From Cupriavidus basilensis (GTDB lineage: Bacteria > Pseudomonadota > Gammaproteobacteria > Burkholderiales > Burkholderiaceae): a DNA stretch of 64,000 bases. Below, piece after piece: positions 1 through 8,410 of this stretch. The stretch is from contig NZ_BBQM01000004.1 of assembly GCF_000876015.1 (NCBI RefSeq), positions 124,001-188,000 on the forward strand, given 5' to 3'. Below the pieces are notes generated by a model, which made no database searches, was not told where the DNA came from, and saw only the letters and a list, made by a program, of their open reading frames with translations. Every line of letters starts with the position of its first letter. Positions within the stretch are counted from its first letter, which is position 1. The translations under genes were made by a program, and so were the position numbers.

Positions 1-2
1 AC

Positions 3-485
3 GGCAACTTCAATTGCAACATCCTGAACTTCACCGGCTTCGGCCCGACCTGCGAAAGCTATTCGGTGTCGGGCAGCTTCGGCGGCTTCCTCGATCGCCA
101 GCTCGGGCTGGCCTTCTACAAGGACCTGCTCGCGCGCACCACCAGCACCGACTCGAAGACCGTGCTCGACCAGGCCATCAAGGCCGCGCGCGCCGATTCC
201 GGCTTCGAGCAGGAACTGCAGCGCTGGAGCGTGACCAGCAACGCGCTGATGCCGGCCGTCTCCTCGCCCGCGCGCTACGGTTATCCCGAGCGGATCGACG
301 GCGGCTTCACGCTGCCGGTGATCGATCCGTCGCTGTATGGCGCGATCCGCAAGCTGCCGAGCTCGGTGGCCGCCACGCTGCAGCCGTATGGCAGCTTCCC
401 GGTGGTGCGCGGCGGCACCGGCGCCACCTTCAGCGAGACCGTGCGCGTGCCGGCCGGCTCGACCCTGTCGGTGGTGGTGTACTGA
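3..485 (+). CDS. C-terminal part of a secreted protein, possibly an M30-type metallopeptidase (5' end outside window)
   Basis: The reading frame is open from the first bases of the window to the TGA at 483-485, so the gene starts upstream and about 160 C-terminal residues are visible. The visible part contains no transmembrane segment. It is rich in Gly, Ser, Thr and aromatic residues and ends in a beta-like stretch (SETVRVPAGSTLSVVVY), as in secreted proteins. The composition and ending recall C-terminal regions of hyicolysin-type (M30) secreted metallopeptidases of Ralstonia/Cupriavidus, but the HExxH catalytic part would lie outside the window, so this is only a family guess. An internal GTG at 66 could be miscalled as the start; the frame upstream of it is equally coding-like. 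A small lipoprotein gene follows 11 bp downstream. Confidence 0.5.
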   Translation, partial: GNFNCNILNFTGFGPTCESYSVSGSFGGFLDRQLGLAFYKDLLARTTSTDSKTVLDQAIKAARADSGFEQELQRWSVTSNALMPAVSSPARYGYPERIDGGFTLPVIDPSLYGAIRKLPSSVAATLQPYGSFPVVRGGTGATFSETVRVPAGSTLSVVVY

Positions 486-496
486 GCGGGCGCGCC

Positions 497-829
497 ATGC
501 ACCGCATCCTGCTCCTGGCCGCGGTGCTGTGCCTGGCGCTGGCCGCCTGCGCCCAGCCGGCGCCGTCGGCGCAGTCGGGCAATACGGTCACGCTCACGGG
601 CAGGGTGGCGGTCAACGGCAGCGCCGGGTTCCAGCAGCCGGTGCTGATTACCGCCGGCGGCCAGGCGTGGCAGCTCGACGCGCTGCCGCTGGAACAGGCC
701 CGCGCGCTGGACGGCCGCGCGGTGACGGTCACTGGCGTGGTGCTGCGCGCCGCCGCGCCGGGCACCTGGGGGCCGGCCGTGCGCGTCGAGCGCGTGGCAC
801 CTGCGGAGGGCGCGCCGGCCGCGCGCTAG
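497..829 (+). CDS. small predicted lipoprotein
   Basis: This 110-residue protein starts at ATG 497. Its N-terminus is a classic lipoprotein signal: a short positive n-region (MHR), a hydrophobic core and a lipobox LAAC with the lipidation Cys near residue 17. The mature part is Ala/Pro rich, then contains a compact beta-rich segment (VTLTGRVAVNGS... VTVTGVV) that may be a small OB-like or beta-sandwich domain. I do not recognise a named family. It probably shares a transcript with the upstream secreted-protein gene (11 bp gap). Its stop overlaps by 4 bp the end of the convergent fdsR gene. Confidence 0.6.
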   Translation: MHRILLLAAVLCLALAACAQPAPSAQSGNTVTLTGRVAVNGSAGFQQPVLITAGGQAWQLDALPLEQARALDGRAVTVTGVVLRAAAPGTWGPAVRVERVAPAEGAPAAR

Positions 830-1920
830 CGCCCGGCGCCGCCGCGCGGGAAGGCTTCTTCCAGCGTCAGCACGGTGCCGGTGAGGCTGCCGTCGTAGCC
901 GGGCAGGGCATCCACCACCTGGCGGAAGCTGCCGCTGCGCAGCGCCGCCACGGCGCCCGCCAGCGCGGGGCTCTGCAGCCGCTCGCGCTCGATGGCGAAG
1001 AAATAGCGCTCCTTGAGCACCGGCACGAAATCGAGGCCGAAGCGCCGCGCCGCCGTCTCCACCCCGAACCCCGCATCCGCCATGCCGCTGCCGATGTAGG
1101 CGGCCACCGCCGCGTGGGTGAACTCGCCGTTGCTGTAGCCCTCGATGCGGCTGCTGTCGATGCCGCGCGCCTCCAGCATCAGGTCCAGCAGCAGCCGCGT
1201 GCCGGAGCCGGTCTGGCGGTTGACGAAGCGCACGTCGGGCCGGCACAGGTCGCGCAGGCCGGTGACGCCGCGCGGGTTGCCCGGCCGCACGAAGAGACCC
1301 TGCGAGCGCACCGCGAGGTGGATCAGCAGGTGCGTCTCGGGCCGGATCCAGGCGGCGAAGCGCGCCAGCGTGCGCTGCTCGAACTCGCCGATCGGCACAT
1401 GGAAGCCGGCGATGTCGCAGCCGCCCTGGGCCAGCGCCGCCACCGCCTCCAGGCTGCCGCAGTATTTCAGGTCGTGGCGCACCTGGTGGGTCTCGAGGAA
1501 GTCGTGCAGCGCCGCCACCGCGAAGCCGTGGCTGGCGTGCAGGCGCAGCGCGGGCTCGGCGCGGTCCACCAGTTTCTTGATCTCGATCTCCAGCTCCGAG
1601 GCCAGGCTTTCCAGCGTCGGCGACAGCCGCGCGGCGATGCGCTTGCTGGCCCACACCAGCTGCTGCGCCAGCGGCGACAGCGCGCTGCCGCGCCCGCGCG
1701 TCTTGGCGATCAGCGCGCCGCCGAACAGCGCCTCGGCATCACGCAGGATGCCCCAGGCGTAGCGGTAGGACAGGCCGCTGGCCTGCGCCGACTGGCTGAT
1801 GCTGCCGGTGCTTTCGATCAGGCCCAGCAGGCCGACCAGGCGCGACACGTCGAGCGCCGGCCCGGCGCCGGGATCGTCGGCGCGGACCTGCAGATGCGGT
1901 TCGATGGAGATGCGTAACAT
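826..1920 (-). CDS. fdsR: FdsR-type transcriptional regulator of the formate dehydrogenase operon (ModE/LysR-like HTH plus periplasmic-binding-like domain)
   Basis: The 364-residue protein has an N-terminal winged helix resembling ModE and LysR (about residues 25-85, with SISQSAQASGLSYRYAW and a wing ending RGSALSPLAQQL). A periplasmic-binding-protein-like ligand domain follows (about 125-350, including FVNRQTGSGTRLLLDLML and EGYSNGEFTHAAVAAYIGSG). This two-domain type is found next to Mo enzymes. Its divergent position to fdsGBACD matches the known Cupriavidus fdsR gene that controls formate dehydrogenase expression. The start is ATG at 1920-1918, directly inside a palindromic AT-rich box (1919-1938), so self-repression is likely (inference). 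The ligand cannot be told from sequence; an oxyanion such as formate or molybdate is plausible. Confidence 0.8.
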   Translation of the reverse strand: MLRISIEPHLQVRADDPGAGPALDVSRLVGLLGLIESTGSISQSAQASGLSYRYAWGILRDAEALFGGALIAKTRGRGSALSPLAQQLVWASKRIAARLSPTLESLASELEIEIKKLVDRAEPALRLHASHGFAVAALHDFLETHQVRHDLKYCGSLEAVAALAQGGCDIAGFHVPIGEFEQRTLARFAAWIRPETHLLIHLAVRSQGLFVRPGNPRGVTGLRDLCRPDVRFVNRQTGSGTRLLLDLMLEARGIDSSRIEGYSNGEFTHAAVAAYIGSGMADAGFGVETAARRFGLDFVPVLKERYFFAIERERLQSPALAGAVAALRSGSFRQVVDALPGYDGSLTGTVLTLEEAFPRGGAGR

Positions 1921-1938
1921 ATGCGAAAAATAGCATAT
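1919..1938. promoter_or_regulatory. candidate FdsR operator, box 1
   Basis: The 20-bp sequence ATATGCGAAAAATAGCATAT has inverted arms ATATGC/GCATAT. It overlaps the fdsR start codon and matches box 2 near fdsG at 18 of 20 positions. It is AT-rich in a GC-rich background, as expected for a regulator site. That FdsR binds it is inferred from its position. Confidence 0.6.
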
Positions 1939-2080
1939 TGCCCGAATGGATCCAACTGCCTATAGTCCGCTCAAAGAGGCATTGCAGGCTGGCCGATATG
2001 GCTGCGCATGGCGGCGCATGGCCGCAAGTGGCGGCGCAGCATGGCGGACGCTGCACGCGGGCCGGCCCGGGCGCCTCGAG

Positions 2081-2122
2081 ATATGAAAAAAATAGCATAT
2101 AAAGCGAATCGCATATAAAGCG
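2081..2122. promoter_or_regulatory. candidate FdsR operator, box 2, plus two half-sites upstream of fdsG
   Basis: Box 2 (2081-2100, ATATGAAAAAAATAGCATAT) nearly repeats box 1. The 12-mer GCATATAAAGCG occurs at 2095-2106 and again at 2111-2122, a 16-bp period, so a half-site is repeated towards the fds operon. It lies about 120-160 bp before the fdsG start, a usual place for an activator array. Confidence 0.6.
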
Positions 2123-2243
2123 GTGGCCATCCGATGGCCGGCCGCGCCCCGCAGCAGTTCCTGGCAAGACGCGCAAGCCAATGCGCCGCACCGTCTGCCG
2201 CCGGCCGCAGGCGCCGGCCAGTGCTGCTTCACCAGGAGATCCG

Positions 2244-2765
2244 ATGTCGTCCCCGTCGCTGTCCCCATCCGCCGCCGGCGCCTTGCGCGAACCGGCCCGC
2301 GCGCAGATCGCCGCCATCATCGCGGCGCGCCGCGACCTGCCGGGCGCGCTGCTGCCCATCCTCCACGACATCCAGGACACGGTGGGCTACGTGCCGTCCG
2401 AGGTCCTGCCCGACATCGCGCGCGCGCTCAACCTGTCGCGCGCCGAGGTCCACGGCGTGGTCACGTTCTATCACGACTTCCGCGAGCGCAAGGCCGGCCG
2501 CCACGTGGTGCGCGTGTGCCGCGCCGAGGCGTGCCAGTCGGTCGGCAGCGAGGCGCTGGCCGCGCATGCCGAGCAGGCCGTGGGCTGCGCGTTCCATGAA
2601 ACCACCGCCGACGGCGAATTCACGCTGGAGCCGGTCTATTGCCTGGGCCAGTGCGCGTGCGGCCCGGCCGTGACGGTCGACGGCAAGCTGGCCGGGCGCG
2701 TCACGCCGCAGCGCTTCGACGCGCTGCTGGCGGCGTGCGCGCGCGGCGGGGAGGCCACGGCATGA
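2244..2765 (+). CDS. fdsG: NAD-dependent formate dehydrogenase, gamma subunit
   Basis: This 173-residue NuoE-like subunit carries one [2Fe-2S] cluster that relays electrons inside the soluble FdsGBA(D) complex, which oxidises formate to CO2 with reduction of NAD+. The thioredoxin-like fold shows the expected cysteines in pairs, CRAEAC (C-x4-C) and CLGQC (C-x3-C). The N-terminal helical part contains the family sequence ILHDIQDTVGYVP. The ATG at 2244 is preceded by AGGAGA at 2234-2239; an in-frame ATG at 2181 lacks such a site. It is the first gene of fdsGBACD and its stop overlaps the fdsB start by 4 bp. Confidence 0.95.
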   Translation: MSSPSLSPSAAGALREPARAQIAAIIAARRDLPGALLPILHDIQDTVGYVPSEVLPDIARALNLSRAEVHGVVTFYHDFRERKAGRHVVRVCRAEACQSVGSEALAAHAEQAVGCAFHETTADGEFTLEPVYCLGQCACGPAVTVDGKLAGRVTPQRFDALLAACARGGEATA

Positions 2766-4318
2766 GCGCCATCACGGTATTCGTTCCGCGCGATTCCAGC
2801 GCGCTGGCGCTGGGCGCCGACGAGGTCGCGCAGGCCATCGCGCGCGAGGCCGCGGCGCGCGGCGCCGAGATCACGCTGGTGCGCAACGGCTCGCGCGGCA
2901 TGTTCTGGCTGGAGCCGCTGGTCGAGGTGCGGACCGCGGCCGGCCGCGTGGCCTACGGCCCGGTCGCGCCGGAAGACGTGCCGGGTCTGTTCGACGCGGG
3001 TTTCCTCGGCGGCGGCGCGCACGCGCTGGCGCTCGGCCCGACCGGCGAGATCCCCTTCCTCAAGCGGCAGGAACGCCTGACCTTCGCCCGCGTCGGCATC
3101 ACCGATCCGCTCTCGCTGGCCGACTACACCGCCCACGAAGGCTTCGCCGGACTGACCCGCGCGCTGGCGCTGGACGGCGCGCAGATCGTGCGCGAAGTCA
3201 CCGAGTCCGGCCTGCGCGGCCGCGGCGGCGCGGCGTTTCCCACCGGCATCAAGTGGCAGACCGTGCTGAACGCGAAGTCGCCGGTCAAGTACGTGGTCTG
3301 CAACGCCGACGAGGGCGACTCCGGCACCTTCTCCGACCGCATGGCGATGGAAGGCGACCCGTTCATGCTGATCGAAGGCATGACCATCGCCGGGCTGGCG
3401 GTCGGCGCCGAGCACGGCTACGTCTACGTGCGCTCCGAATACCCGCACGCCATCGCCATGCTGGAAGCCGCCATCGACGTGGCGCAGGCCGCCGGCTGGC
3501 TCGGCGACGACATCCGCGGCAGCGGCCGCCGCTTCCGCCTGGAAGTGCGCAAGGGCGCCGGCGCCTACGTGTGCGGCGAGGAAACCGCGCTGCTGGAAAG
3601 CCTCGAAGGCAAGCGCGGCGTGGTGCGCGCCAAGCCGCCGCTGCCGGCGCTCGAAGGTCTGTTCGGCAAGCCCACCGTCATCAACAACGTGATCTCGCTG
3701 GCCACCGTGCCGCTGATCCTGGCGCGCGGCGCGCAGTTCTACCGCGACTACGGCATGGGCCGCTCGCGCGGCACGCTGCCGTTCCAGCTCGCCGGCAACA
3801 TCCGCCAGGGCGGGCTGGTCGAGAAGGCGTTCGGCCTGACGCTGCGCGAGCTGCTGGAAGACTTCGGCCAGGGCACGCGCAGCGGCCGGCCCATCCGCGC
3901 GGTGCAGGTGGGCGGCCCGCTCGGCGCCTACCTGCCGGTCTCGCGCCTGGACACGCCGATGGACTACGAGGCGTTCGCCGCGTTCGGCGCGGTGCTCGGC
4001 CACGGCGGCATCGTGGTGTTCGACGACACCGTGGACATGGCGCGGCAGGCCCGCTACGCGATGGCGTTCTGCGCGATCGAGTCGTGCGGCAAGTGCACGC
4101 CGTGCCGGATCGGTTCCACGCGCGGCGTGGAGGTGATCGACAAGATCATCGCCGGCGACCAGCCCGTCAGGCATGTCAAGCTGGTGCGCGACCTGTGCGA
4201 CACCATGCTGGGCGGCTCGCTGTGCGCGATGGGCGGCATGACGCCGTACCCCGTGCTGTCGGCGCTCGACGCCTTCCCGGAAGACTTCGGCGTGGCCGTG
4301 CCCGCCAAGGCTGCCTGA
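2762..4318 (+). CDS. fdsB: NAD-dependent formate dehydrogenase, beta subunit (FMN, NADH site)
   Basis: The 518-residue NuoF-like subunit is where FMN passes electrons to NAD+. An N-terminal thioredoxin-like extension (about 1-120) precedes the flavoprotein core. Visible motifs are the nucleotide-binding GLRGRGGAAFPTG (about residue 150), the FMN loop GAGAYVCGEETALLES (about 270) and the [4Fe-4S] ligand set ESCGKCTPCRIG plus a later Cys in LGGSLCAMG (about 440-485). The start ATG at 2762 overlaps the fdsG stop (ATGA), which indicates translational coupling. Length and order match Cupriavidus FdsB. A gap of 57 bp separates it from fdsA. Confidence 0.95.
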   Translation: MSAITVFVPRDSSALALGADEVAQAIAREAAARGAEITLVRNGSRGMFWLEPLVEVRTAAGRVAYGPVAPEDVPGLFDAGFLGGGAHALALGPTGEIPFLKRQERLTFARVGITDPLSLADYTAHEGFAGLTRALALDGAQIVREVTESGLRGRGGAAFPTGIKWQTVLNAKSPVKYVVCNADEGDSGTFSDRMAMEGDPFMLIEGMTIAGLAVGAEHGYVYVRSEYPHAIAMLEAAIDVAQAAGWLGDDIRGSGRRFRLEVRKGAGAYVCGEETALLESLEGKRGVVRAKPPLPALEGLFGKPTVINNVISLATVPLILARGAQFYRDYGMGRSRGTLPFQLAGNIRQGGLVEKAFGLTLRELLEDFGQGTRSGRPIRAVQVGGPLGAYLPVSRLDTPMDYEAFAAFGAVLGHGGIVVFDDTVDMARQARYAMAFCAIESCGKCTPCRIGSTRGVEVIDKIIAGDQPVRHVKLVRDLCDTMLGGSLCAMGGMTPYPVLSALDAFPEDFGVAVPAKAA

Positions 4319-4375
4319 TCCCCGCACACCCAGAAAAACAAGCCAGCCAACGCCAGCATCAAGCCGGAGACCGCC

Positions 4376-7231
4376 TTGAACACACGCAATGAAATCGATT
4401 TCGGCACGCCCGCCAGCGATGCCCGGGAGCAGGTCACGCTGCAGATCGACGGCATCGACATCACCGTGCCGGCCGGCACCTCGCTGATGCGCGCGGCCGT
4501 GCAGGCCGGCGTCAACGTGCCCAAGCTGTGCGCCACCGACAGCCTCAAGTCGTTCGGCTCGTGCCGCCTGTGCCTGGTCGAGATCGAAGGCCGGCGCGGC
4601 TACCCGGCCTCGTGCACCACGCCGGCCGAAGCCGGCATGAAGGTGCGCACGCAGAGCGACAAGCTGGCCGACCTGCGCCGCGGCGTGATGGAGCTGTACA
4701 TCTCCGACCACCCGCTCGACTGCCTGACCTGCCCGACCAACGGCAACTGCGAGCTGCAGGACATGGCCGGCGTGGTCGGCCTGCGCGAGGTGCGCTACGG
4801 CTACGACGGCGCCAACCACCGCGCCGCGGCCAAGGACGAATCCAACCCGTACTTCACCTACGACCCCTCCAAGTGCATCGTGTGCAACCGCTGCGTGCGC
4901 GCCTGCGAGGAAACCCAGGGCACCTTCGCGCTCACCATCGGCGGGCGCGGCTTCGACTCGCGCGTGACCGCGGGGCAGGGCGGCAGCTTCATGGAGTCGG
5001 ACTGCGTGTCGTGTGGCGCCTGCGTGCAGGCCTGCCCCACCGCCACGCTGGCCGAGACCTCCATCATCCGCATGGGCCAGCCCGAGCACAGCGTGGTCAC
5101 GACCTGCGCGTACTGCGGCGTGGGCTGCGCGTTCAAGGCCGAGATGAAGGGCAACGAAGTGGTGCGCATGGTGCCGTACAAGGACGGCCAGGCCAACGAA
5201 GGCCACTCGTGCGTGAAGGGGCGCTTCGCGTGGGGCTACGCCACCCACAACGACCGCATCCTCAACCCGATGATCCGCGCCAGGATCACCGACCCGTGGC
5301 GCGAGGTGTCGTGGGAAGAGGCCATCGCCTACGCCGCCGCGCAGTTCAAGCGCATCCAGGCAGAGCACGGCCGCGACGCCATCGGCGGCATCGTCTCCTC
5401 GCGCTGCACCAACGAGGAAGGCTACCTGGTGCAGAAGCTGGTGCGCGCCGCGTTCGGCAACAACAACGTCGACACCTGCGCGCGCGTGTGCCACTCGCCG
5501 ACCGGCTACGGCCTCAAGCAGACGCTCGGCGAATCGGCCGGCACCCAGACCTTCCGCTCGGTCGGGAAGGCCGACGTCATCATGGTGATGGGCGCCAACC
5601 CGACCGACGGCCATCCGGTGTTCGCCTCGCGCATGAAGAAGCGCCTGCGCGCCGGCGCCAGGCTGATCGTGATCGACCCGCGCCGCATCGACCTGGCCGA
5701 CTCGCCGCACGTGCGCGCCGATTTCCACCTGCAGCTGCGCCCCGGCACCAACGTGGCGGTGGTCACGTCGATGGCCCACGTGATCGTCACCGAAGGGCTG
5801 ATGAACGAGGCCTTCATCGCCGAGCGCTGCGAGGACCGCGCGTTCCAGCAATGGCGCGACTTCGTCAGCCTGCCGGAGAATTCGCCCGAGGCGATGGCGG
5901 ACGTCACCGGCATCCCGGCCGACCAGCTGCGCGGCGCCGCGCGCCTGTACGCCACCGGCGGCAACGCGGCGATCTACTACGGCCTGGGCGTGACCGAGCA
6001 CGCGCAGGGCTCCACCACCGTGATGGGCATCGCCAACCTCGCCATGTGCACCGGCAACATCGGCCGCGAGGGCGTGGGCGTGAATCCGCTGCGCGGGCAG
6101 AACAACGTGCAGGGCTCGTGCGACATCGGCTCGTTCCCGCACGAGCTGCCGGGCTACCGCCACGTGTCGGACTCCACCACGCGCGGCCAGTTCGAGGCCG
6201 CCTGGAACGTGGAGATCAACCCCGAGCCGGGCCTGCGCATCCCCAACATGTTCGAGGCCGCGCTGTCGGGCAGCTTCAAGGGCCTGTACTGCCAGGGCGA
6301 GGACATCGTGCAGTCCGACCCCAACACGCAGCACGTGGCCGCGGCGCTGTCGGCGATGGAATGCATCGTGGTGCAGGACATCTTCCTCAACGAGACCGCC
6401 AAGTACGCGCACGTGTTCCTGCCGGGCTCGTCGTTCCTGGAGAAGGATGGCACCTTCACCAACGCCGAGCGTCGCATCTCGCGCGTGCGCAAGGTGATGC
6501 CGCCCAAGGCGCGCTACGCCGACTGGGAAGCCACCGTGCTGCTGTCCAACGCGCTCGGCTACCCGATGGAGTACACCCATCCGTCGCAGATCATGGACGA
6601 GATCGCGCGCCTCACGCCGACCTTCCGCGGCGTGAGCTACGCGCGCCTGGATGAGCTCGGCAGCATCCAGTGGCCGTGCAACGAAGACGCGCCCGAGGGC
6701 ACGCCCACCATGCACATCGGCAGCTTCGTGCGCGGCAAGGGCAAGTTCATCATCACGCGCTACGTGCCCACCACCGAGCGCGTCAACCGCGCCTTCCCGC
6801 TGATCCTCACCACCGGGCGCATCCTCTCGCAGTACAACGTGGGCGCGCAGACGCGCCGCACCGAGAACGTGATGTGGCACGACGAGGACCGGCTCGAGAT
6901 CCACCCGCACGACGCCGAGGAGCGCGGCATCAAGGACGGCGACTGGGTCGGCGTGCAGAGCCGCGCGGGCGAAACCGTGCTGCGCGCCATCGTCAGCGCG
7001 CGCATGCAGCCGGGCGTGGTCTACACTACGTTCCACTTCCCCGAATCGGGCGCCAACGTGATCACCACCGACAACTCCGACTGGGCCACCAACTGCCCCG
7101 AATACAAGGTCACGGCGGTGCAGGTCACGCCGGTGGCGCAGCCGTCCGAATGGCAGCGCCAGTACCACGACTTCCACGCGCAGCAGCTGCGCCTGCTGCA
7201 GGCCGCCAGCGCGGAGGCGCGCCCGGCATGA
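4376..7231 (+). CDS. fdsA: NAD-dependent formate dehydrogenase, catalytic alpha subunit (bis-MGD molybdenum)
   Basis: The 951-residue catalytic subunit has, in order, a plant-type [2Fe-2S] domain (Cys 52, 63, 66, 80), a His/Cys [4Fe-4S] site (HPLDCLTC..C, about 112-125), two further [4Fe-4S] motifs (CIVCNRCVRAC and CVSCGACVQAC, about 167-220), the cofactor-proximal cluster (CAYCGVGC, 244-251) and the Mo-bisMGD domains. The Mo-ligand Cys and neighbouring His are in ARVCHSPTGYG (Cys372, His373). This corresponds to the well-studied Cys/His pair of Cupriavidus FdsA, so the enzyme should use cysteine, not selenocysteine. The start is TTG at 4376, chosen because CCGGAGA precedes it by 5 bp and the family N-terminus follows. 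It overlaps fdsC by 4 bp. Confidence 0.95.
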   Translation: MNTRNEIDFGTPASDAREQVTLQIDGIDITVPAGTSLMRAAVQAGVNVPKLCATDSLKSFGSCRLCLVEIEGRRGYPASCTTPAEAGMKVRTQSDKLADLRRGVMELYISDHPLDCLTCPTNGNCELQDMAGVVGLREVRYGYDGANHRAAAKDESNPYFTYDPSKCIVCNRCVRACEETQGTFALTIGGRGFDSRVTAGQGGSFMESDCVSCGACVQACPTATLAETSIIRMGQPEHSVVTTCAYCGVGCAFKAEMKGNEVVRMVPYKDGQANEGHSCVKGRFAWGYATHNDRILNPMIRARITDPWREVSWEEAIAYAAAQFKRIQAEHGRDAIGGIVSSRCTNEEGYLVQKLVRAAFGNNNVDTCARVCHSPTGYGLKQTLGESAGTQTFRSVGKADVIMVMGANPTDGHPVFASRMKKRLRAGARLIVIDPRRIDLADSPHVRADFHLQLRPGTNVAVVTSMAHVIVTEGLMNEAFIAERCEDRAFQQWRDFVSLPENSPEAMADVTGIPADQLRGAARLYATGGNAAIYYGLGVTEHAQGSTTVMGIANLAMCTGNIGREGVGVNPLRGQNNVQGSCDIGSFPHELPGYRHVSDSTTRGQFEAAWNVEINPEPGLRIPNMFEAALSGSFKGLYCQGEDIVQSDPNTQHVAAALSAMECIVVQDIFLNETAKYAHVFLPGSSFLEKDGTFTNAERRISRVRKVMPPKARYADWEATVLLSNALGYPMEYTHPSQIMDEIARLTPTFRGVSYARLDELGSIQWPCNEDAPEGTPTMHIGSFVRGKGKFIITRYVPTTERVNRAFPLILTTGRILSQYNVGAQTRRTENVMWHDEDRLEIHPHDAEERGIKDGDWVGVQSRAGETVLRAIVSARMQPGVVYTTFHFPESGANVITTDNSDWATNCPEYKVTAVQVTPVAQPSEWQRQYHDFHAQQLRLLQAASAEARPA

Positions 7232-8085
7232 GCGAGCTCCGCACCAGCGTGGCGTGGCCGGCCGGCGACGCCGAGCCGCCCACCCACAGCACCTTCGAGG
7301 TCGGGCGCAGCCGGCTTGGCCAGGTCGCGCTGGAGGCCGACGAGCTGGCCGAGGAAGTGCCGGTCGCGCTCGAGTACAACGGCATCTCGCACGCGGTCAT
7401 GCTGGCCTCGCCGGCCGACCTCGAAGACTTCGCGCTCGGCTTCAGCCTGAGCGAAGGCCTGGTGGCGAGCCCGCGCGACGTCTACGAGATCGACACCGAG
7501 GCCGGCTGCGACGGCATCACGGTGCGCCTGCGCATCGCCGCCGAGGCGTTCGCCGGCTTCAAGGAACGGCGCCGCGCCATGACCGGGCGCACCGGCTGCG
7601 GCCTGTGCGGCACCGAGTCGCTGCAGGAAGTCATGCGCGTGCCGGCGCCGGTGGCCAGCAGCGCCAGCTTCTCCGGCGCCGCGCTGTACGCCGCCTTCGC
7701 GCAGCTGCAGACGCGCCAGGAACTGCTGCGCCACACCGGCTCGACCCACGCCGCGGCGTGGCTGCGCGCCGACGGCCAGGTCGGCCTGGTGCGCGAGGAC
7801 GTGGGCCGCCACAACGCGCTCGACAAGCTGATCGGCGCGCTGGCGCGCGGCGGCGAGGACCGCGCGCGCGGCGCCGTGCTGGTGACCAGCCGCGCCAGCT
7901 ATGAAATGGTGCTCAAGACCGCCAGCGCCGGCGTCGGCCTGCTGGCCGCCGTGTCCGGCCCCACCGCGCTCGCGGTGCGGCTCGCGCAGCGGACCGGCGT
8001 GACGCTGGCCGGCTTCGTGCGCGACGGCCGCCACGTGGTCTACACCCACCCCCAACGCCTGCAGGACAGGACGGAACCGGCATGA
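7228..8085 (+). CDS. fdsC: FdsC, FdhD-family chaperone/sulfurtransferase for formate dehydrogenase
   Basis: The 285-residue FdhD-family protein is needed to mature the alpha subunit: family members bind the bis-MGD cofactor and help sulfurate it before insertion. The characteristic CxxC loop is present (GRTGCGLCGTES, about residue 120-131), as is the conserved nucleotide-binding end (LVTSRASYEMVLKTASAGV, about 220). It starts at ATG 7228, overlapping the fdsA stop, and its own stop overlaps the fdsD start. Synthesis together with FdsA fits its chaperone role. Confidence 0.93.
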   Translation: MSELRTSVAWPAGDAEPPTHSTFEVGRSRLGQVALEADELAEEVPVALEYNGISHAVMLASPADLEDFALGFSLSEGLVASPRDVYEIDTEAGCDGITVRLRIAAEAFAGFKERRRAMTGRTGCGLCGTESLQEVMRVPAPVASSASFSGAALYAAFAQLQTRQELLRHTGSTHAAAWLRADGQVGLVREDVGRHNALDKLIGALARGGEDRARGAVLVTSRASYEMVLKTASAGVGLLAAVSGPTALAVRLAQRTGVTLAGFVRDGRHVVYTHPQRLQDRTEPA

Positions 8086-8345
8086 ACACGGACAACCTCG
8101 TCAAGATGGCGAACCAGATCGGCACCTTCTTCTCGGCCATGCCGGACCGCGAAGAAGCGCTCACGGACATCGCCTCGCACATCAAGCGCTTCTGGGAGCC
8201 GCGCATGCGGCGCGCGCTGCTGGCGCAGATCGACGACGGCGAAGCCGCCGGGCTGGACGACATCGTCCGCCAGGCCGTGATGCGCCACCGCGGCCTGCTG
8301 GCCGTGACGCCGCGCGCGTCGGAGCAGCAGCCCGAGCAACACTGA
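8082..8345 (+). CDS. fdsD: NAD-dependent formate dehydrogenase, delta subunit
   Basis: This 87-residue small subunit ends the fds operon. It begins MNTDNLVKMANQIGTFF and contains the conserved segment IASHIKRFWEPRMRRALLAQID, typical of the delta subunits of FDH that associate with the complex or assist its assembly. No cofactor ligands are visible. The start at 8082 overlaps the fdsC stop by 4 bp. Downstream is a 13-bp triplicated repeat and then the convergent transglycosylase gene. Confidence 0.92.
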   Translation: MNTDNLVKMANQIGTFFSAMPDREEALTDIASHIKRFWEPRMRRALLAQIDDGEAAGLDDIVRQAVMRHRGLLAVTPRASEQQPEQH

Positions 8346-8371
8346 GCGGCCGCCCGGCCGCCGCTTGGCCG

Positions 8372-8410
8372 CCTACTTCAGCCGTCTACTTCAGCCGCCT
8401 ACCTCAGCCG
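8372..8410. repeat. three abutting 13-bp tandem repeats between fdsD and the convergent transglycosylase gene
   Basis: Copies CCTACTTCAGCCG (8372), TCTACTTCAGCCG (8385) and CCTACCTCAGCCG (8398) follow each other without a gap. The last copy encodes the C-terminal residues and stop of the minus-strand gene. This looks like a slippage-generated tract; no inverted repeat or T-run makes it a terminator. Confidence 0.85.

Noticed and set aside
2636..7177. Very long open frame (about 1500 codons) on the minus strand opposite fdsB-fdsA
   Set aside because: It is antisense to proven formate dehydrogenase genes, with His/Arg/Ala-rich composition typical of the mirror frame of GC-rich coding DNA.
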